Part shown: positions 16,837 through 24,504 of the stretch, piece after piece
How positions within the stretch are numbered: the stretch's first letter is position 1
How the letters are laid out: every line of letters starts with the position of its first letter
NCBI GenBank assembly: GCA_025800245.1
Contig: JAOXSA010000502.1
Coordinates: 1 to 53,963 of the forward strand
Length of the DNA: 53,963 nucleotides
Origin: Amphritea sp.
Lineage (GTDB): Bacteria > Pseudomonadota > Gammaproteobacteria > Pseudomonadales > Balneatricaceae
Direction of reading: 5' to 3'
The notes under the pieces: model-generated
What the model saw: the letters and a program-made list of their open reading frames with translations, nothing else
The model's database searches: none
Told to the model about the DNA's origin: nothing
Program-made: the position numbers and the translations under genes

Positions 16837-18258
16837 TTGAGAAAGACATTACTAGCTGCGGCGTTGTCCATGGCAATTCTGCACCCCGGACAAAGTATTG
16901 CCAATGATCTGCCGGTCATTGGCAATAGCAGTTCGGCGATTTCACTGGATCAGGAATATCAACTGGGTCAGACCTGGGCGAGGATCTTCCGGGGCAGCGC
17001 CAAAGAGTTCGGCGATCCTCTCACCGCCCACTATATTGATGAACTGCTCTGGTCTCTGGCAGCCACAAGTCAGCTACAGGATCATCGCCTGGAGTTGCTG
17101 ATTCTGGATAACCCTACCCTGAATGCTTTCGCCGTTCCCGGTGGCGTCATCGGTATCCATACAGGCCTGCTGCTTGGTGCGCAGAATGAAGCAGAACTGG
17201 CCTCTGTTATCGCCCACGAACTGGCCCACCTGTCACAACGACATTATGCTCAGCGCCTGGAGGAAGCACGCAGCAATAAGCCTTATCTGTTTGCCGCCAT
17301 TCTGGCCAGTATACTGGTAGGCGCATCCAATCCGGATGCAGCCGCAGCGGGCATCTCTTCCAGCGTTGCAGCCACCCAACAGGCTAACCTGAACTTCAGC
17401 CGCCGTATGGAACAGGAAGCCGACCGGATCGGCATGCAGAACCTGGTGGCAGCGGAATATGATCCCTATGCGATGCCTGACATGTTCTCGAGAATTCAGC
17501 GTTCAACCCGCTTTATCGGCCAGAAGCCTCCTGAGTTTCTGTTAACCCACCCGGTCACTGAGTCGAGGATTTCTGATGCCCAGAACCGGGCCCGCCAGCT
17601 CCCTAAACCGGCTTATAAAAAACAGTCATTTACCTTTGATCTGATCAGGAAACGGTTAGAGGTCGATTACAGCAAGGATATCAGGCAATCAGTCAATACA
17701 TACCGGGCCAGTGCAGATAGCAGTCCGCCAGACCGCTATGGTCTGGCGCTGGCACTGATGCGCAATAATCAGTTCTCTGATGCGATGCAGGAACTCAGCA
17801 AACTGCCTTCAAATTACAGAAATGATCTGTATGTCAAACTCACTGCAACTGAGATAATGCTTGCCGCGGGTCAGACAGAACGAGCGGTCTCTCAACTCAG
17901 AGAGCTGGATAAACTCTACCCGGATAGCTACCCGGTACGTATGACACTGAGTCGGGCCTACACAAGGAATCGCCAGTTTGAAGAGGCCGCTGACCTGCTC
18001 GAACAACTGAGCCAGAACTACCCCAACAATAGCCATGTCTGGTACGAGCTTGCTGAAAGCTACGGTCAGTCCGGCAATACGCTGGGCGTTCACGAAGCGC
18101 GAAGCGAATACTTCCTGCTGAACGGTATCGTCGACAAGGCTCTGCAGCAGCTGGACTTTGCCCTGCGCGACCAGAATCTGAATCAGTCTGATCGCGCGCG
18201 TCTGGAGCAGCAGAAAAAAGAGGCTGAAGCCGTTCGAGATGCAATAAAAAGCCTCTGA
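16837..18258 (+). CDS. bepA: Beta-barrel assembly-enhancing protease BepA (M48 family, TPR)
   Basis: BepA (YfgC) is a periplasmic zinc metalloprotease and chaperone that helps LptD and BAM substrates fold, or degrades them. The zinc motif HELAH lies near residue 127, with the third ligand in RRMEQEADRIGMQ. The C-terminal half (from about residue 290) is a TPR array. I chose TTG at 16837: it is preceded by AAGGA at good spacing and gives a clean signal peptide (MRKTLLAAALSMAILHPGQS, cleaved after SIA). An ATG at 16819 would add six residues. It is divergent from tusA. Confidence 0.92.
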   Translation: MRKTLLAAALSMAILHPGQSIANDLPVIGNSSSAISLDQEYQLGQTWARIFRGSAKEFGDPLTAHYIDELLWSLAATSQLQDHRLELLILDNPTLNAFAVPGGVIGIHTGLLLGAQNEAELASVIAHELAHLSQRHYAQRLEEARSNKPYLFAAILASILVGASNPDAAAAGISSSVAATQQANLNFSRRMEQEADRIGMQNLVAAEYDPYAMPDMFSRIQRSTRFIGQKPPEFLLTHPVTESRISDAQNRARQLPKPAYKKQSFTFDLIRKRLEVDYSKDIRQSVNTYRASADSSPPDRYGLALALMRNNQFSDAMQELSKLPSNYRNDLYVKLTATEIMLAAGQTERAVSQLRELDKLYPDSYPVRMTLSRAYTRNRQFEEAADLLEQLSQNYPNNSHVWYELAESYGQSGNTLGVHEARSEYFLLNGIVDKALQQLDFALRDQNLNQSDRARLEQQKKEAEAVRDAIKSL

Positions 18259-18271
18259 ACAGATGTCAGGG

Positions 18272-18538
18272 TCAGAAAGATTTCCGACGCAGGCCTTCGA
18301 TCAGAGATCGCTGATCCTGCTCATTAAGCCATTGATCCACCCAGCCAGAAAGCGCAGTGTCGGTGGCCGGAGTTTTGCTCCATTCACGGTACGCCTGAAG
18401 GTGCTGTGGTGAAATTGCGGTTGTCGTAACACCCTTTTGGTCTGTGCGAATACACTTGGATGGAAAGGTATCGTTATGCTCAAACTGATAGTCAATCCAG
18501 CGCGCAACCTTCTGACGATCACCATTCATAATTTTCAT
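18272..18538 (-). CDS. Conserved-looking small protein, unknown function
   Basis: An 88-residue soluble protein that I do not recognise. The start at ATG 18538 is well supported by a near-perfect Shine-Dalgarno AGGAGG six bases upstream; an in-frame GTG one codon earlier is less likely. It has no signal peptide or membrane segment and is rich in charged and aromatic residues (WIDYQF, YREWSK, WVDQWLNEQDQRS). It converges on bepA with a 13-nt gap and lies downstream of the acyl-CoA synthetase terminator, so it should have its own promoter in 18539-18690. Confidence 0.7.
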   Translation of the reverse strand: MKIMNGDRQKVARWIDYQFEHNDTFPSKCIRTDQKGVTTTAISPQHLQAYREWSKTPATDTALSGWVDQWLNEQDQRSLIEGLRRKSF

Positions 18539-18691
18539 CACTCACCTCCTACTGCCTGAAAATTCTGGCCGTTAATGCTCAGAAATAGTACGTCTCACCT
18601 TCAGGGGACGGATTGAGTTATATCACTGAAATATTACATCGAACATGAAAGTTTTATGACAAGCGCGTAACTATCAGTTTTGTTTGGGAAT

Positions 18692-18722
18692 AAAAAATGC
18701 CCCGGCGAATTTCACAGGGGCA
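18692..18722 (-). terminator. Terminator for the acyl-CoA synthetase at 18745
   Basis: On the minus strand a TGCCCC / GGGGCA stem with a 13-nt loop is followed by a run of T residues, 23 nt past the synthetase stop codon. Confidence 0.75.
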
Positions 18723-18744
18723 TTCAGTGTTACAAAGTCAGCAA

Positions 18745-20373
18745 TCAGTCGTTTGCTTTATCCCGCAGCACAAACTTCTGAATTTTACCGGTAGATGTTT
18801 TTGGCAGCGGTCCGAACACCACTTTCTTCGGTGCCTTAAAATTCGCCATGTTGTCACGACAGAAATCGATAATCTCCTGTTCTGTCACCTCGGCCCCGTC
18901 TTTCAGAGTCACAAAGGCACAAGGCACCTCACCCCATTTCTCATCATTACGGGCAACCACTGCAGCTTCCATCACATCACCGTTGCGATAGAGTACATCT
19001 TCAACCTCGATCGAAGAGATATTCTCACCACCGGAAATGATAATGTCTTTAGAACGGTCTTTAATCTCGATATAACCGTCCGCATGCCAGACTGCCAGGT
19101 CTCCGGAATGGAACCAGCCACCGCTGAACGACTCTTCAGTGGTCGATGGGTTCTTCAGGTAACCTTTCATTACCAGATTACCGCGCATGAATACTTCACC
19201 CATGGTTTCGCCATCCTGCGGCACCGGCTCCAGGGTGTCCGGATTTGCCACCATCAGACCATCCAGCATCGGTGCACGCACGCCCTGTCGGGACTTCAGC
19301 CGGGCAATTTCTTCATCGGTACGGTCATTCCACTCCTGATGCCACTCACACACGACGGACGGACCATAGGTTTCCGTCAGACCGTATACGTGGGTGACGG
19401 TGAAGCCCATCGCTTCCATTCCCTGAATCACCGCTGCCGGTGGCGCCGCGCCTGCAGTCATCACCTTCACGGAATGCTCAATCCCGGCCTTCATCTCTTC
19501 CGGTGCGTTATTCAGCATATTCAGTACAATTGGCGCACCGCAGAAGTGGTTAACTTTTTCATCGCGGATCGCATCATAGATAGCATCGGCCCGTACCTGG
19601 CGCAGACAGACACTGACACCCGCAGAAGCCGCAATACTCCATGGGAAACACCAGCCGTTACAATGGAACATCGGCAACGTCCACAGATACACCGGATGCT
19701 GTCCCATATTCCAGGAGACAATGTTGCTCATCGCATTCAGATAAGCGCCACGGTGATGATAAACTACCCCTTTAGGATTGCCGGTGGTACCGGAGGTATA
19801 GTTCAGGGTAATCGCATCCCACTCATCTTCCGGCAGCTGCCACTGATAGTCAGCGTCGCCATCAGCAATGAACGCTTCATAATCCATCGTGCCGATCAGT
19901 TCACCACCTTCATAACTCGGATCATCGATATCGATAACCAGAGGTCGATGAGCAATCATCTTCAGCGCCTTGCTGATCACTTCTGAAAACTCACGATCGA
20001 CCAGTATTACTTTGGCTTCGCCATGCTGCAGGATAAATGCGATCGCCTCAGCATCCAGACGAATATTCAGGGCATTCAGTACTGCACCACACATCGGCAC
20101 ACCGAAATGTGCTTCAAACACTTCAGGCACGTTTGGCGCCATCACAGCGACGGTATCCCCTTCACCAATACCGTGTTTGGTAAGTGCACTGGCCAACCGG
20201 CGACAACGGCTATAGGTTTCGGACCAGGTACGACGGATATTCTGGTGAACGACTGCGGTTTTATTAGGGAATACCGATGCTGACCGCTCTATAAAGGTCA
20301 GAGGACTCAGTGCAGAGAAGTTCGCGGCGTTCTTATCCAACCCGAACTGATATGGATTTGAGTGATTAGACAT
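18745..20373 (-). CDS. Acyl-CoA synthetase (AMP-dependent ligase)
   Basis: A 542-residue ANL-superfamily enzyme that activates a carboxylic acid to its CoA thioester via an acyl-AMP. The P-loop-like motif is NYTSGTTGNPKGVVYHHRG; later motifs are VYGLTETYGPS, GWFHSGDLAVWHADGYIEIKDR and the C-terminal PKTSTGKIQKF with the adenylation Lys. The overall pattern is that of the medium/short-chain group that includes DmdB (3-methylmercaptopropionyl-CoA ligase), so a small or branched substrate is likely, but specificity cannot be read. ATG at 20373 is spaced 9 nt from AGGG; an in-frame ATG at 20379 is possible. It is divergent from the two-component system. Confidence 0.9.
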   Translation of the reverse strand: MSNHSNPYQFGLDKNAANFSALSPLTFIERSASVFPNKTAVVHQNIRRTWSETYSRCRRLASALTKHGIGEGDTVAVMAPNVPEVFEAHFGVPMCGAVLNALNIRLDAEAIAFILQHGEAKVILVDREFSEVISKALKMIAHRPLVIDIDDPSYEGGELIGTMDYEAFIADGDADYQWQLPEDEWDAITLNYTSGTTGNPKGVVYHHRGAYLNAMSNIVSWNMGQHPVYLWTLPMFHCNGWCFPWSIAASAGVSVCLRQVRADAIYDAIRDEKVNHFCGAPIVLNMLNNAPEEMKAGIEHSVKVMTAGAAPPAAVIQGMEAMGFTVTHVYGLTETYGPSVVCEWHQEWNDRTDEEIARLKSRQGVRAPMLDGLMVANPDTLEPVPQDGETMGEVFMRGNLVMKGYLKNPSTTEESFSGGWFHSGDLAVWHADGYIEIKDRSKDIIISGGENISSIEVEDVLYRNGDVMEAAVVARNDEKWGEVPCAFVTLKDGAEVTEQEIIDFCRDNMANFKAPKKVVFGPLPKTSTGKIQKFVLRDKAND

Positions 20374-20446
20374 AATCATTAGCCCTGATAGTTACCACGT
20401 CCGCTTCAGCCTGCAGCCGCAGTGATATTGTTTTTGTAAGTCATAC

Positions 20447-20464
20447 ATCAGGGTATACCCTGAT
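20447..20464. promoter_or_regulatory. Perfect 18-bp palindrome, candidate response-regulator operator
   Basis: ATCAGGGTATACCCTGAT is a perfect dyad in the divergent region between the acyl-CoA synthetase and the FixL-like kinase. A further half-site TACCCTGATTA lies at about 20486-20496. The core AGGG-N4-CCCT recurs as AGGG-N4-CCCC before the acyl-CoA dehydrogenase operon (28609-28620). Confidence 0.6.
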
Positions 20465-20564
20465 TGCATGAACTATAATACGTAATTACCCTGATTAGAC
20501 AAGTCCTTCTAAAGTCCAACTGGCGATAGCCCGCTATCACAGTTTCTGAGCCAAGCGAGAACCG

Positions 20565-22079
20565 ATGAGCGCCGACAACGACCTGAACTCGATTACCGAA
20601 CTCGACGAAGCGGAACGTTTCCGTTTTCTGGTAGAACAATCTACCGACATGATCTCCCGCCACACTCCCACTCAGGACTGGACTTTCCTCGATGTAAGCC
20701 CGGCGGTAGAAAGAATGCTGGGTTATACCGTGGAAGAGATGATCGGCACTCCGGGCTATGATCTGTTTCATCCGGAAGATGCCGACAACCTGATCAAGCG
20801 TTCCGATTCTGTACGCTATCGCAAAGGCATGTACACTAATGTGTACCGTTACAAACATAAAAACGGTCATTACATCTGGCTCGAAACCACCAGCCGTACC
20901 CTGCGGGACGATAGTGGTAAACCGATTGAGATTATCTGTGTATCCCGTGATGTAACTGAACAGACCCTGGCTCAGCAGGCGACCCGCCGACTCGCCCGGG
21001 TGGTCGAATCCTCATCCGATATGATCATGTTCTGCAATCACAAAACGATGCAGCTGACCTATATGAACGAGGCCACCTACATCACCCTGGGCACGGAGAA
21101 AGAAAACCCGGTAGTGTTCTATCTGGAGCAGATGTTTGAGCCGAAAATCTTTGCCTCGCTGGTACAGGACGCTCTCAGTCATGCCGCGACTCATGGCACC
21201 TGGTATGGCAGTATTCCGATGCAGCTACCATCCGGCCGGGATCGCACCGCCGAAATTCGCGAGGTCATCGCGCACCGCAACCTCAACGATGATATGGCCG
21301 TTGAGTATTACTCGATTATCGGCCGGGATATTACTATCCGCCGCAAAGCGGAAGAAGAGATGAAGCGCAACCAGCTGGAGATGGCCCATATTTCCCGCCT
21401 GCTATCAGTGGGTGAGATGGCATCCGGGCTGGCCCATGAGATTAATCAGCCATTGGCCGCTATTCTCAACTACTGTCGCGGTTCGTTACGCCGGATTGAA
21501 GAGGGTCGCATCACAAAAGTAGACGAAATTGGCCGGTCGATGGAGCTGATCACCAAGCAGGCTCGCCGAGCGGCTGAAATCGTCAAGCGTATGCGCAGCT
21601 TTGTGAAGAAAACTGAATATCAGCGTATGGAATTCCCGCTCAATGAAAGCTGTCAGGAAATTGCAGAGTTCCTTAAACAGGAATCTCTGGATCACAACAC
21701 TACCTTCGAGTTTGAATTGGAGAACGGTGACCTGCCTCTGCTGGCTGACAAGATTCAGATCGAACAGGTGCTGCTTAACCTGATCAGAAACGCCATTGAA
21801 GCGTATAACGACTGTGAAAAAACTCACCGACCCGTTATTATCAGCACCCGCAAAGTCAATGACTATATCTATATTTCAGTATCCGACCACGCCAATGGTA
21901 TCAGCGCCGAGGTACTGGAAAAGCTGTTCGAACCGTTTTACACCTCGAAATCCACCGGACTGGGGATGGGTCTGTCGATCTCCCGTACCATCATCGAGGC
22001 CCATGGCGGTCAGTTATGGGCAGAAAGCGACGGTAAGACAGGCACACAATTCTATATAAAAATTCCAGCTAAGGGCTGA
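20565..22079 (+). CDS. PAS-domain sensor histidine kinase, FixL-like
   Basis: A 504-residue soluble sensor kinase with two PAS domains (about residues 18-130 and 145-265). A HisKA domain with phospho-acceptor H291 follows (SVGEMASGLAHEINQPLAAI, the FixL/TodS/DctB-type H-box), and then a HATPase domain with NLIRNAIEAYND and GLGMGLSISRTIIEAHGG. No membrane segment is present, so it senses an intracellular cue. The response-regulator gene starts 3 nt after its stop. It is placed between an acyl-CoA synthetase and a fatty-acid-type operon, which suggests it senses an organic acid, CoA ester or redox state. I see nothing that proves a heme-binding PAS. Confidence 0.9.
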   Translation: MSADNDLNSITELDEAERFRFLVEQSTDMISRHTPTQDWTFLDVSPAVERMLGYTVEEMIGTPGYDLFHPEDADNLIKRSDSVRYRKGMYTNVYRYKHKNGHYIWLETTSRTLRDDSGKPIEIICVSRDVTEQTLAQQATRRLARVVESSSDMIMFCNHKTMQLTYMNEATYITLGTEKENPVVFYLEQMFEPKIFASLVQDALSHAATHGTWYGSIPMQLPSGRDRTAEIREVIAHRNLNDDMAVEYYSIIGRDITIRRKAEEEMKRNQLEMAHISRLLSVGEMASGLAHEINQPLAAILNYCRGSLRRIEEGRITKVDEIGRSMELITKQARRAAEIVKRMRSFVKKTEYQRMEFPLNESCQEIAEFLKQESLDHNTTFEFELENGDLPLLADKIQIEQVLLNLIRNAIEAYNDCEKTHRPVIISTRKVNDYIYISVSDHANGISAEVLEKLFEPFYTSKSTGLGMGLSISRTIIEAHGGQLWAESDGKTGTQFYIKIPAKG

Positions 22080-22082
22080 GTT

Positions 22083-22694
22083 ATGCAAGCAAAAGACACC
22101 GGAACTGTTTTTATTGTCGATGATGACGACGATTTTCGCGATTCAATGCAATGGCTGCTGGAAAGTGACGATCTGCCGGTTCAGAGCTTCAGCTCGGCGC
22201 GGGACTTTCTGAGCCAGTACAAAGGCGAGAAAGGCTGCATGCTACTGGATGTGCGGATGCCGGAAATCAACGGCCTGGCTCTACAGCAGATTATGATAGA
22301 GCGAGACATTCGCTTACCCATCGTAGTTCTCAGCGGCCACGGTGATATACCCATGGCTGTCACCGCGATGAAAAATGGCGCAATCGACTTTCTGGAGAAG
22401 CCGTTCGATGATGAAGTACTGATCCCACTGGTTCAGACCGCCCTGCAAAAAGCCGAAGAGCTATTTGCCGGTCAGGAACAACTGAATCAGATCCGCGAGC
22501 TATACGACAGCCTGAGCCGCCGCGAAAAAGAGGTAATGGCACTGGTTGTAACCGGTAAAGCCAACCGCGAAATTGCCGAAGATCTGGGTATCAGCCCGAA
22601 AACGGTTGAGGTTCATCGCTCCCGGGTCATGAGCAAGATGCGCGCTGAGAGCCTGCCGGAGCTGGTCAATCAGGCAGCTCAGCTGGAAGAGTAA
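22083..22694 (+). CDS. FixJ/NarL-type response regulator
   Basis: A 203-residue two-domain regulator. The receiver domain has the acidic cluster VDDDDD, phospho-acceptor D56 (LLDVRMPEI), a Ser-Gly switch (LSGHGD) and Lys in LEKPF. The LuxR-type helix-turn-helix is LSRREKEVMALVVTGKANRE, continuing through SPKTVEVHRSRV. It is partnered with the upstream kinase (3-nt gap). Its 3' end overlaps the 3' end of the convergent hydrolase gene by 16 nt. The two AGGG-N4-CCCY palindromes at the neighbouring promoters are candidate targets. Confidence 0.93.
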   Translation: MQAKDTGTVFIVDDDDDFRDSMQWLLESDDLPVQSFSSARDFLSQYKGEKGCMLLDVRMPEINGLALQQIMIERDIRLPIVVLSGHGDIPMAVTAMKNGAIDFLEKPFDDEVLIPLVQTALQKAEELFAGQEQLNQIRELYDSLSRREKEVMALVVTGKANREIAEDLGISPKTVEVHRSRVMSKMRAESLPELVNQAAQLEE

Positions 22695-23494
22695 CCAAGC
22701 CCTTCGATAAACTCCTGCATCGCCTGCAGCGTTGCTGCCGGTGCCTGCAGGTGGGGAATATGACCACAATCCGGAATAAACAGACCGGAAGCATGCTTCC
22801 CTATGCCTGCAACGGTATCCTCAACCTGCGCCAGTTCGCCGTATTCATCATCCCTGCCCTGCATGATCAGGGCCGGGCAGCGGATATCCTTCAGATACCC
22901 TGTCAGATCCATCGACTGAAAACTGTCCCGCTGCCAGGTTTCATACCAGGCACGGAAGATCAGATCAGTACGTTCACCGTGATAACGCGCCAGTCGCTCA
23001 GGCAGATTGGTGCTGCGATAAATACCCACCGCTTCTTCAATGCCGGCACGGGTCAGATCATCGACCCGGATATGCGCCGCTTCAGTAATCAGAGCCAACA
23101 CCCTGTCAGGTAAACAAGCGGCCCCTACCAGAGCGATCGAACCGCCATCACTATGCCCTACCAGAATCACCTTATCTAATCCTGCCGCATCTAATACCGG
23201 CGCCAGCCAGTCACGGCCTTCCTGCTCCAGATAATCATCATCTCTGGGCAACGTAATCGGACTGGAGCGGCCATAGCCCCGCCGCTCATAAACCAGAAGA
23301 TCCAACCCGGTCGCCTGCGCTAGCTGCTCAGGAAACCCCTTCCACATATCGATATGACCGAGTGCTTCATGCAGCAGCACCAACGTGGGCCGTTCAACAT
23401 CAGCACCGGCGTTGTTCCAGTGCCCGTGCGAGGCATAAATTTCAGTGCCGTCTGCCAGAGTCAGCAGTCGGTCTTCCCAGATCAGTGTTGGCAT
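22679..23494 (-). CDS. Alpha/beta-hydrolase
   Basis: A 271-residue alpha/beta-hydrolase fold enzyme. The nucleophile is S115 in the elbow LVGHSDGGS; the acid is probably the Asp of MQGRDDEYG and the base the His of CGHIPHLQ. The HE instead of HG oxyanion motif (LLHEALGH) is seen in several small-molecule esterase/thioesterase-like hydrolases. It is the last gene of the minus-strand acyl-CoA operon, 32 nt after the thioesterase stop. It could cleave an ester or CoA thioester of the operon substrate. Its stop codon lies inside the convergent response-regulator gene. Confidence 0.85.
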   Translation of the reverse strand: MPTLIWEDRLLTLADGTEIYASHGHWNNAGADVERPTLVLLHEALGHIDMWKGFPEQLAQATGLDLLVYERRGYGRSSPITLPRDDDYLEQEGRDWLAPVLDAAGLDKVILVGHSDGGSIALVGAACLPDRVLALITEAAHIRVDDLTRAGIEEAVGIYRSTNLPERLARYHGERTDLIFRAWYETWQRDSFQSMDLTGYLKDIRCPALIMQGRDDEYGELAQVEDTVAGIGKHASGLFIPDCGHIPHLQAPAATLQAMQEFIEGLGYSSS

Positions 23495-23526
23495 AATATC
23501 CGTGTATTTTTGTACCAGTACGTTTT

Positions 23527-23946
23527 TTATCGATCCGCAGGAATAGAGTAAGTCAGTGTCGTATGAGCAACCAGATCCTCATCACCATCAGAGCGAATCC
23601 AGACCTCTCCGACAGCTAATCGCTTACCCACTTTCATCAGATTACAGCGGGCCAGCAGATCCCGTCCGGCGACGGGTTTATTCATAAAATTGATATTGAG
23701 ATTGGTGGTAACCGCCAGCGCCACCGGACCGATCTGACCCAGTAATGCGGCATACATACAAACATCTGCCAACGCCATCATTGTCGGACCGGAAACAGTA
23801 CCACCCGGCCTTAAATGATCGTCATCAACGGGTAGTTTCATTTCCGCCCAGGCATCTCCCAGCCCGGTCAGCACACCAAACTTTTCCCCTTGCGGAAAAT
23901 GTTCCGCCAGAAAGCCGTTCATCTCAGTAATGGTCATTACCGGCAT
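23527..23946 (-). CDS. PaaI-like hotdog thioesterase (second of two)
   Basis: A 139-residue hotdog-fold protein of the PaaI/acyl-CoA thioesterase group. The segment LRPGGTVSGPTMMALADVCMYAA is the conserved helix with its preceding glycine-rich loop, followed by LAVTTNLNINFMNKP and the final strand LVAHTTLTYSIP. I chose ATG at 23946 because GAGG lies five bases upstream; a longer frame from 23982 has no ribosome site. It is co-directional with the rest of the acyl-CoA operon, with a 96-nt gap to the upstream thioesterase. The usual role is hydrolysis of trapped or dead-end CoA esters. Confidence 0.85.
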   Translation of the reverse strand: MPVMTITEMNGFLAEHFPQGEKFGVLTGLGDAWAEMKLPVDDDHLRPGGTVSGPTMMALADVCMYAALLGQIGPVALAVTTNLNINFMNKPVAGRDLLARCNLMKVGKRLAVGEVWIRSDGDEDLVAHTTLTYSIPADR

Positions 23947-24042
23947 AGCCACCTCATATAGCCGCTTACTTAAGCCTGACAAAGAAGATTTAATTAATAG
24001 CCTAACCTTTTGAAAATACGAGCATTAAAGTCAGACCATAGA

Positions 24043-24504
24043 TTATGAAGGCCGCTCAATTACCGCCAGAGTCACCGTTGCTTTTGCAACCAGATCCTGC
24101 GACTGGTCATCGCCGCAATAGACTTCTGATTCAGCAACAATCAAACGACTACCCGGCTTCAGCACCCAGGCCCGGCAAAACAACTGTTCTCCCCTGGCCG
24201 CGCGCAGCAGGTTAATCTTGAATTCAGCGGTCAGGATTATCTGATCGGAAGCCAGCAGAGTTGCAGCAGCAGTGCCCGCTGTGTGGTCGGCTAAGGTCGC
24301 CTGCACACCGGCATGCACAAAGCCATCCTGCTGCAGGTGCTTTTCCTGCAGGGACAGACTTGTCTGACAGTGACCTGGACGGAACTCTTGCAGCTCAAAT
24401 CCCAGGTCACGAACAAATGGCGCGCTGTTAAAGACCCGGCTGACCTCCGCAGCGTAGTCAGGATTGCGTGCCTGAAACTCCGCTGCGGTTGTCTGCGACA
24501 GCAT
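24043..24504 (-). CDS. PaaI-like hotdog thioesterase (first of two)
   Basis: A 153-residue hotdog thioesterase with the motif DGFVHAGVQATLADHTAGTAA, where the His-Ala-Gly and the helix Asp are typical of the PaaI family. Later strands ILTAEFKINLLRAARGE and LVAKATVTLAVI are also typical. Its ATG overlaps the TAA of the acyl-CoA synthetase by 1 nt (TAATG), so the two are translationally coupled. Having two different hotdog thioesterases in one operon suggests that CoA esters accumulate on this pathway. Confidence 0.88.
   Translation of the reverse strand: MLSQTTAAEFQARNPDYAAEVSRVFNSAPFVRDLGFELQEFRPGHCQTSLSLQEKHLQQDGFVHAGVQATLADHTAGTAAATLLASDQIILTAEFKINLLRAARGEQLFCRAWVLKPGSRLIVAESEVYCGDDQSQDLVAKATVTLAVIERPS

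Noticed and set aside
18697..19986. Long open frame (about 430 codons) on the plus strand opposite the acyl-CoA synthetase
   Set aside because: It mirrors the codon pattern of the real ligase on the other strand, includes no recognisable domain, and has no ribosome site; the minus-strand gene has all ANL motifs.
18745..20373. Assignment of the first acyl-CoA synthetase as DmdB (DMSP demethylation pathway)
   Set aside because: The resemblance is to a broad group; no dmdA, dmdC-length dehydrogenase or dmdD is nearby, so the specific function is not supported.
20565..22079. Oxygen-sensing (heme PAS) FixL function for the kinase
   Set aside because: The kinase resembles FixL in its H-box, but I could not identify the heme-ligand His context in either PAS domain, and the neighbourhood is acyl-CoA metabolism rather than nitrogen fixation or microaerobic respiration.
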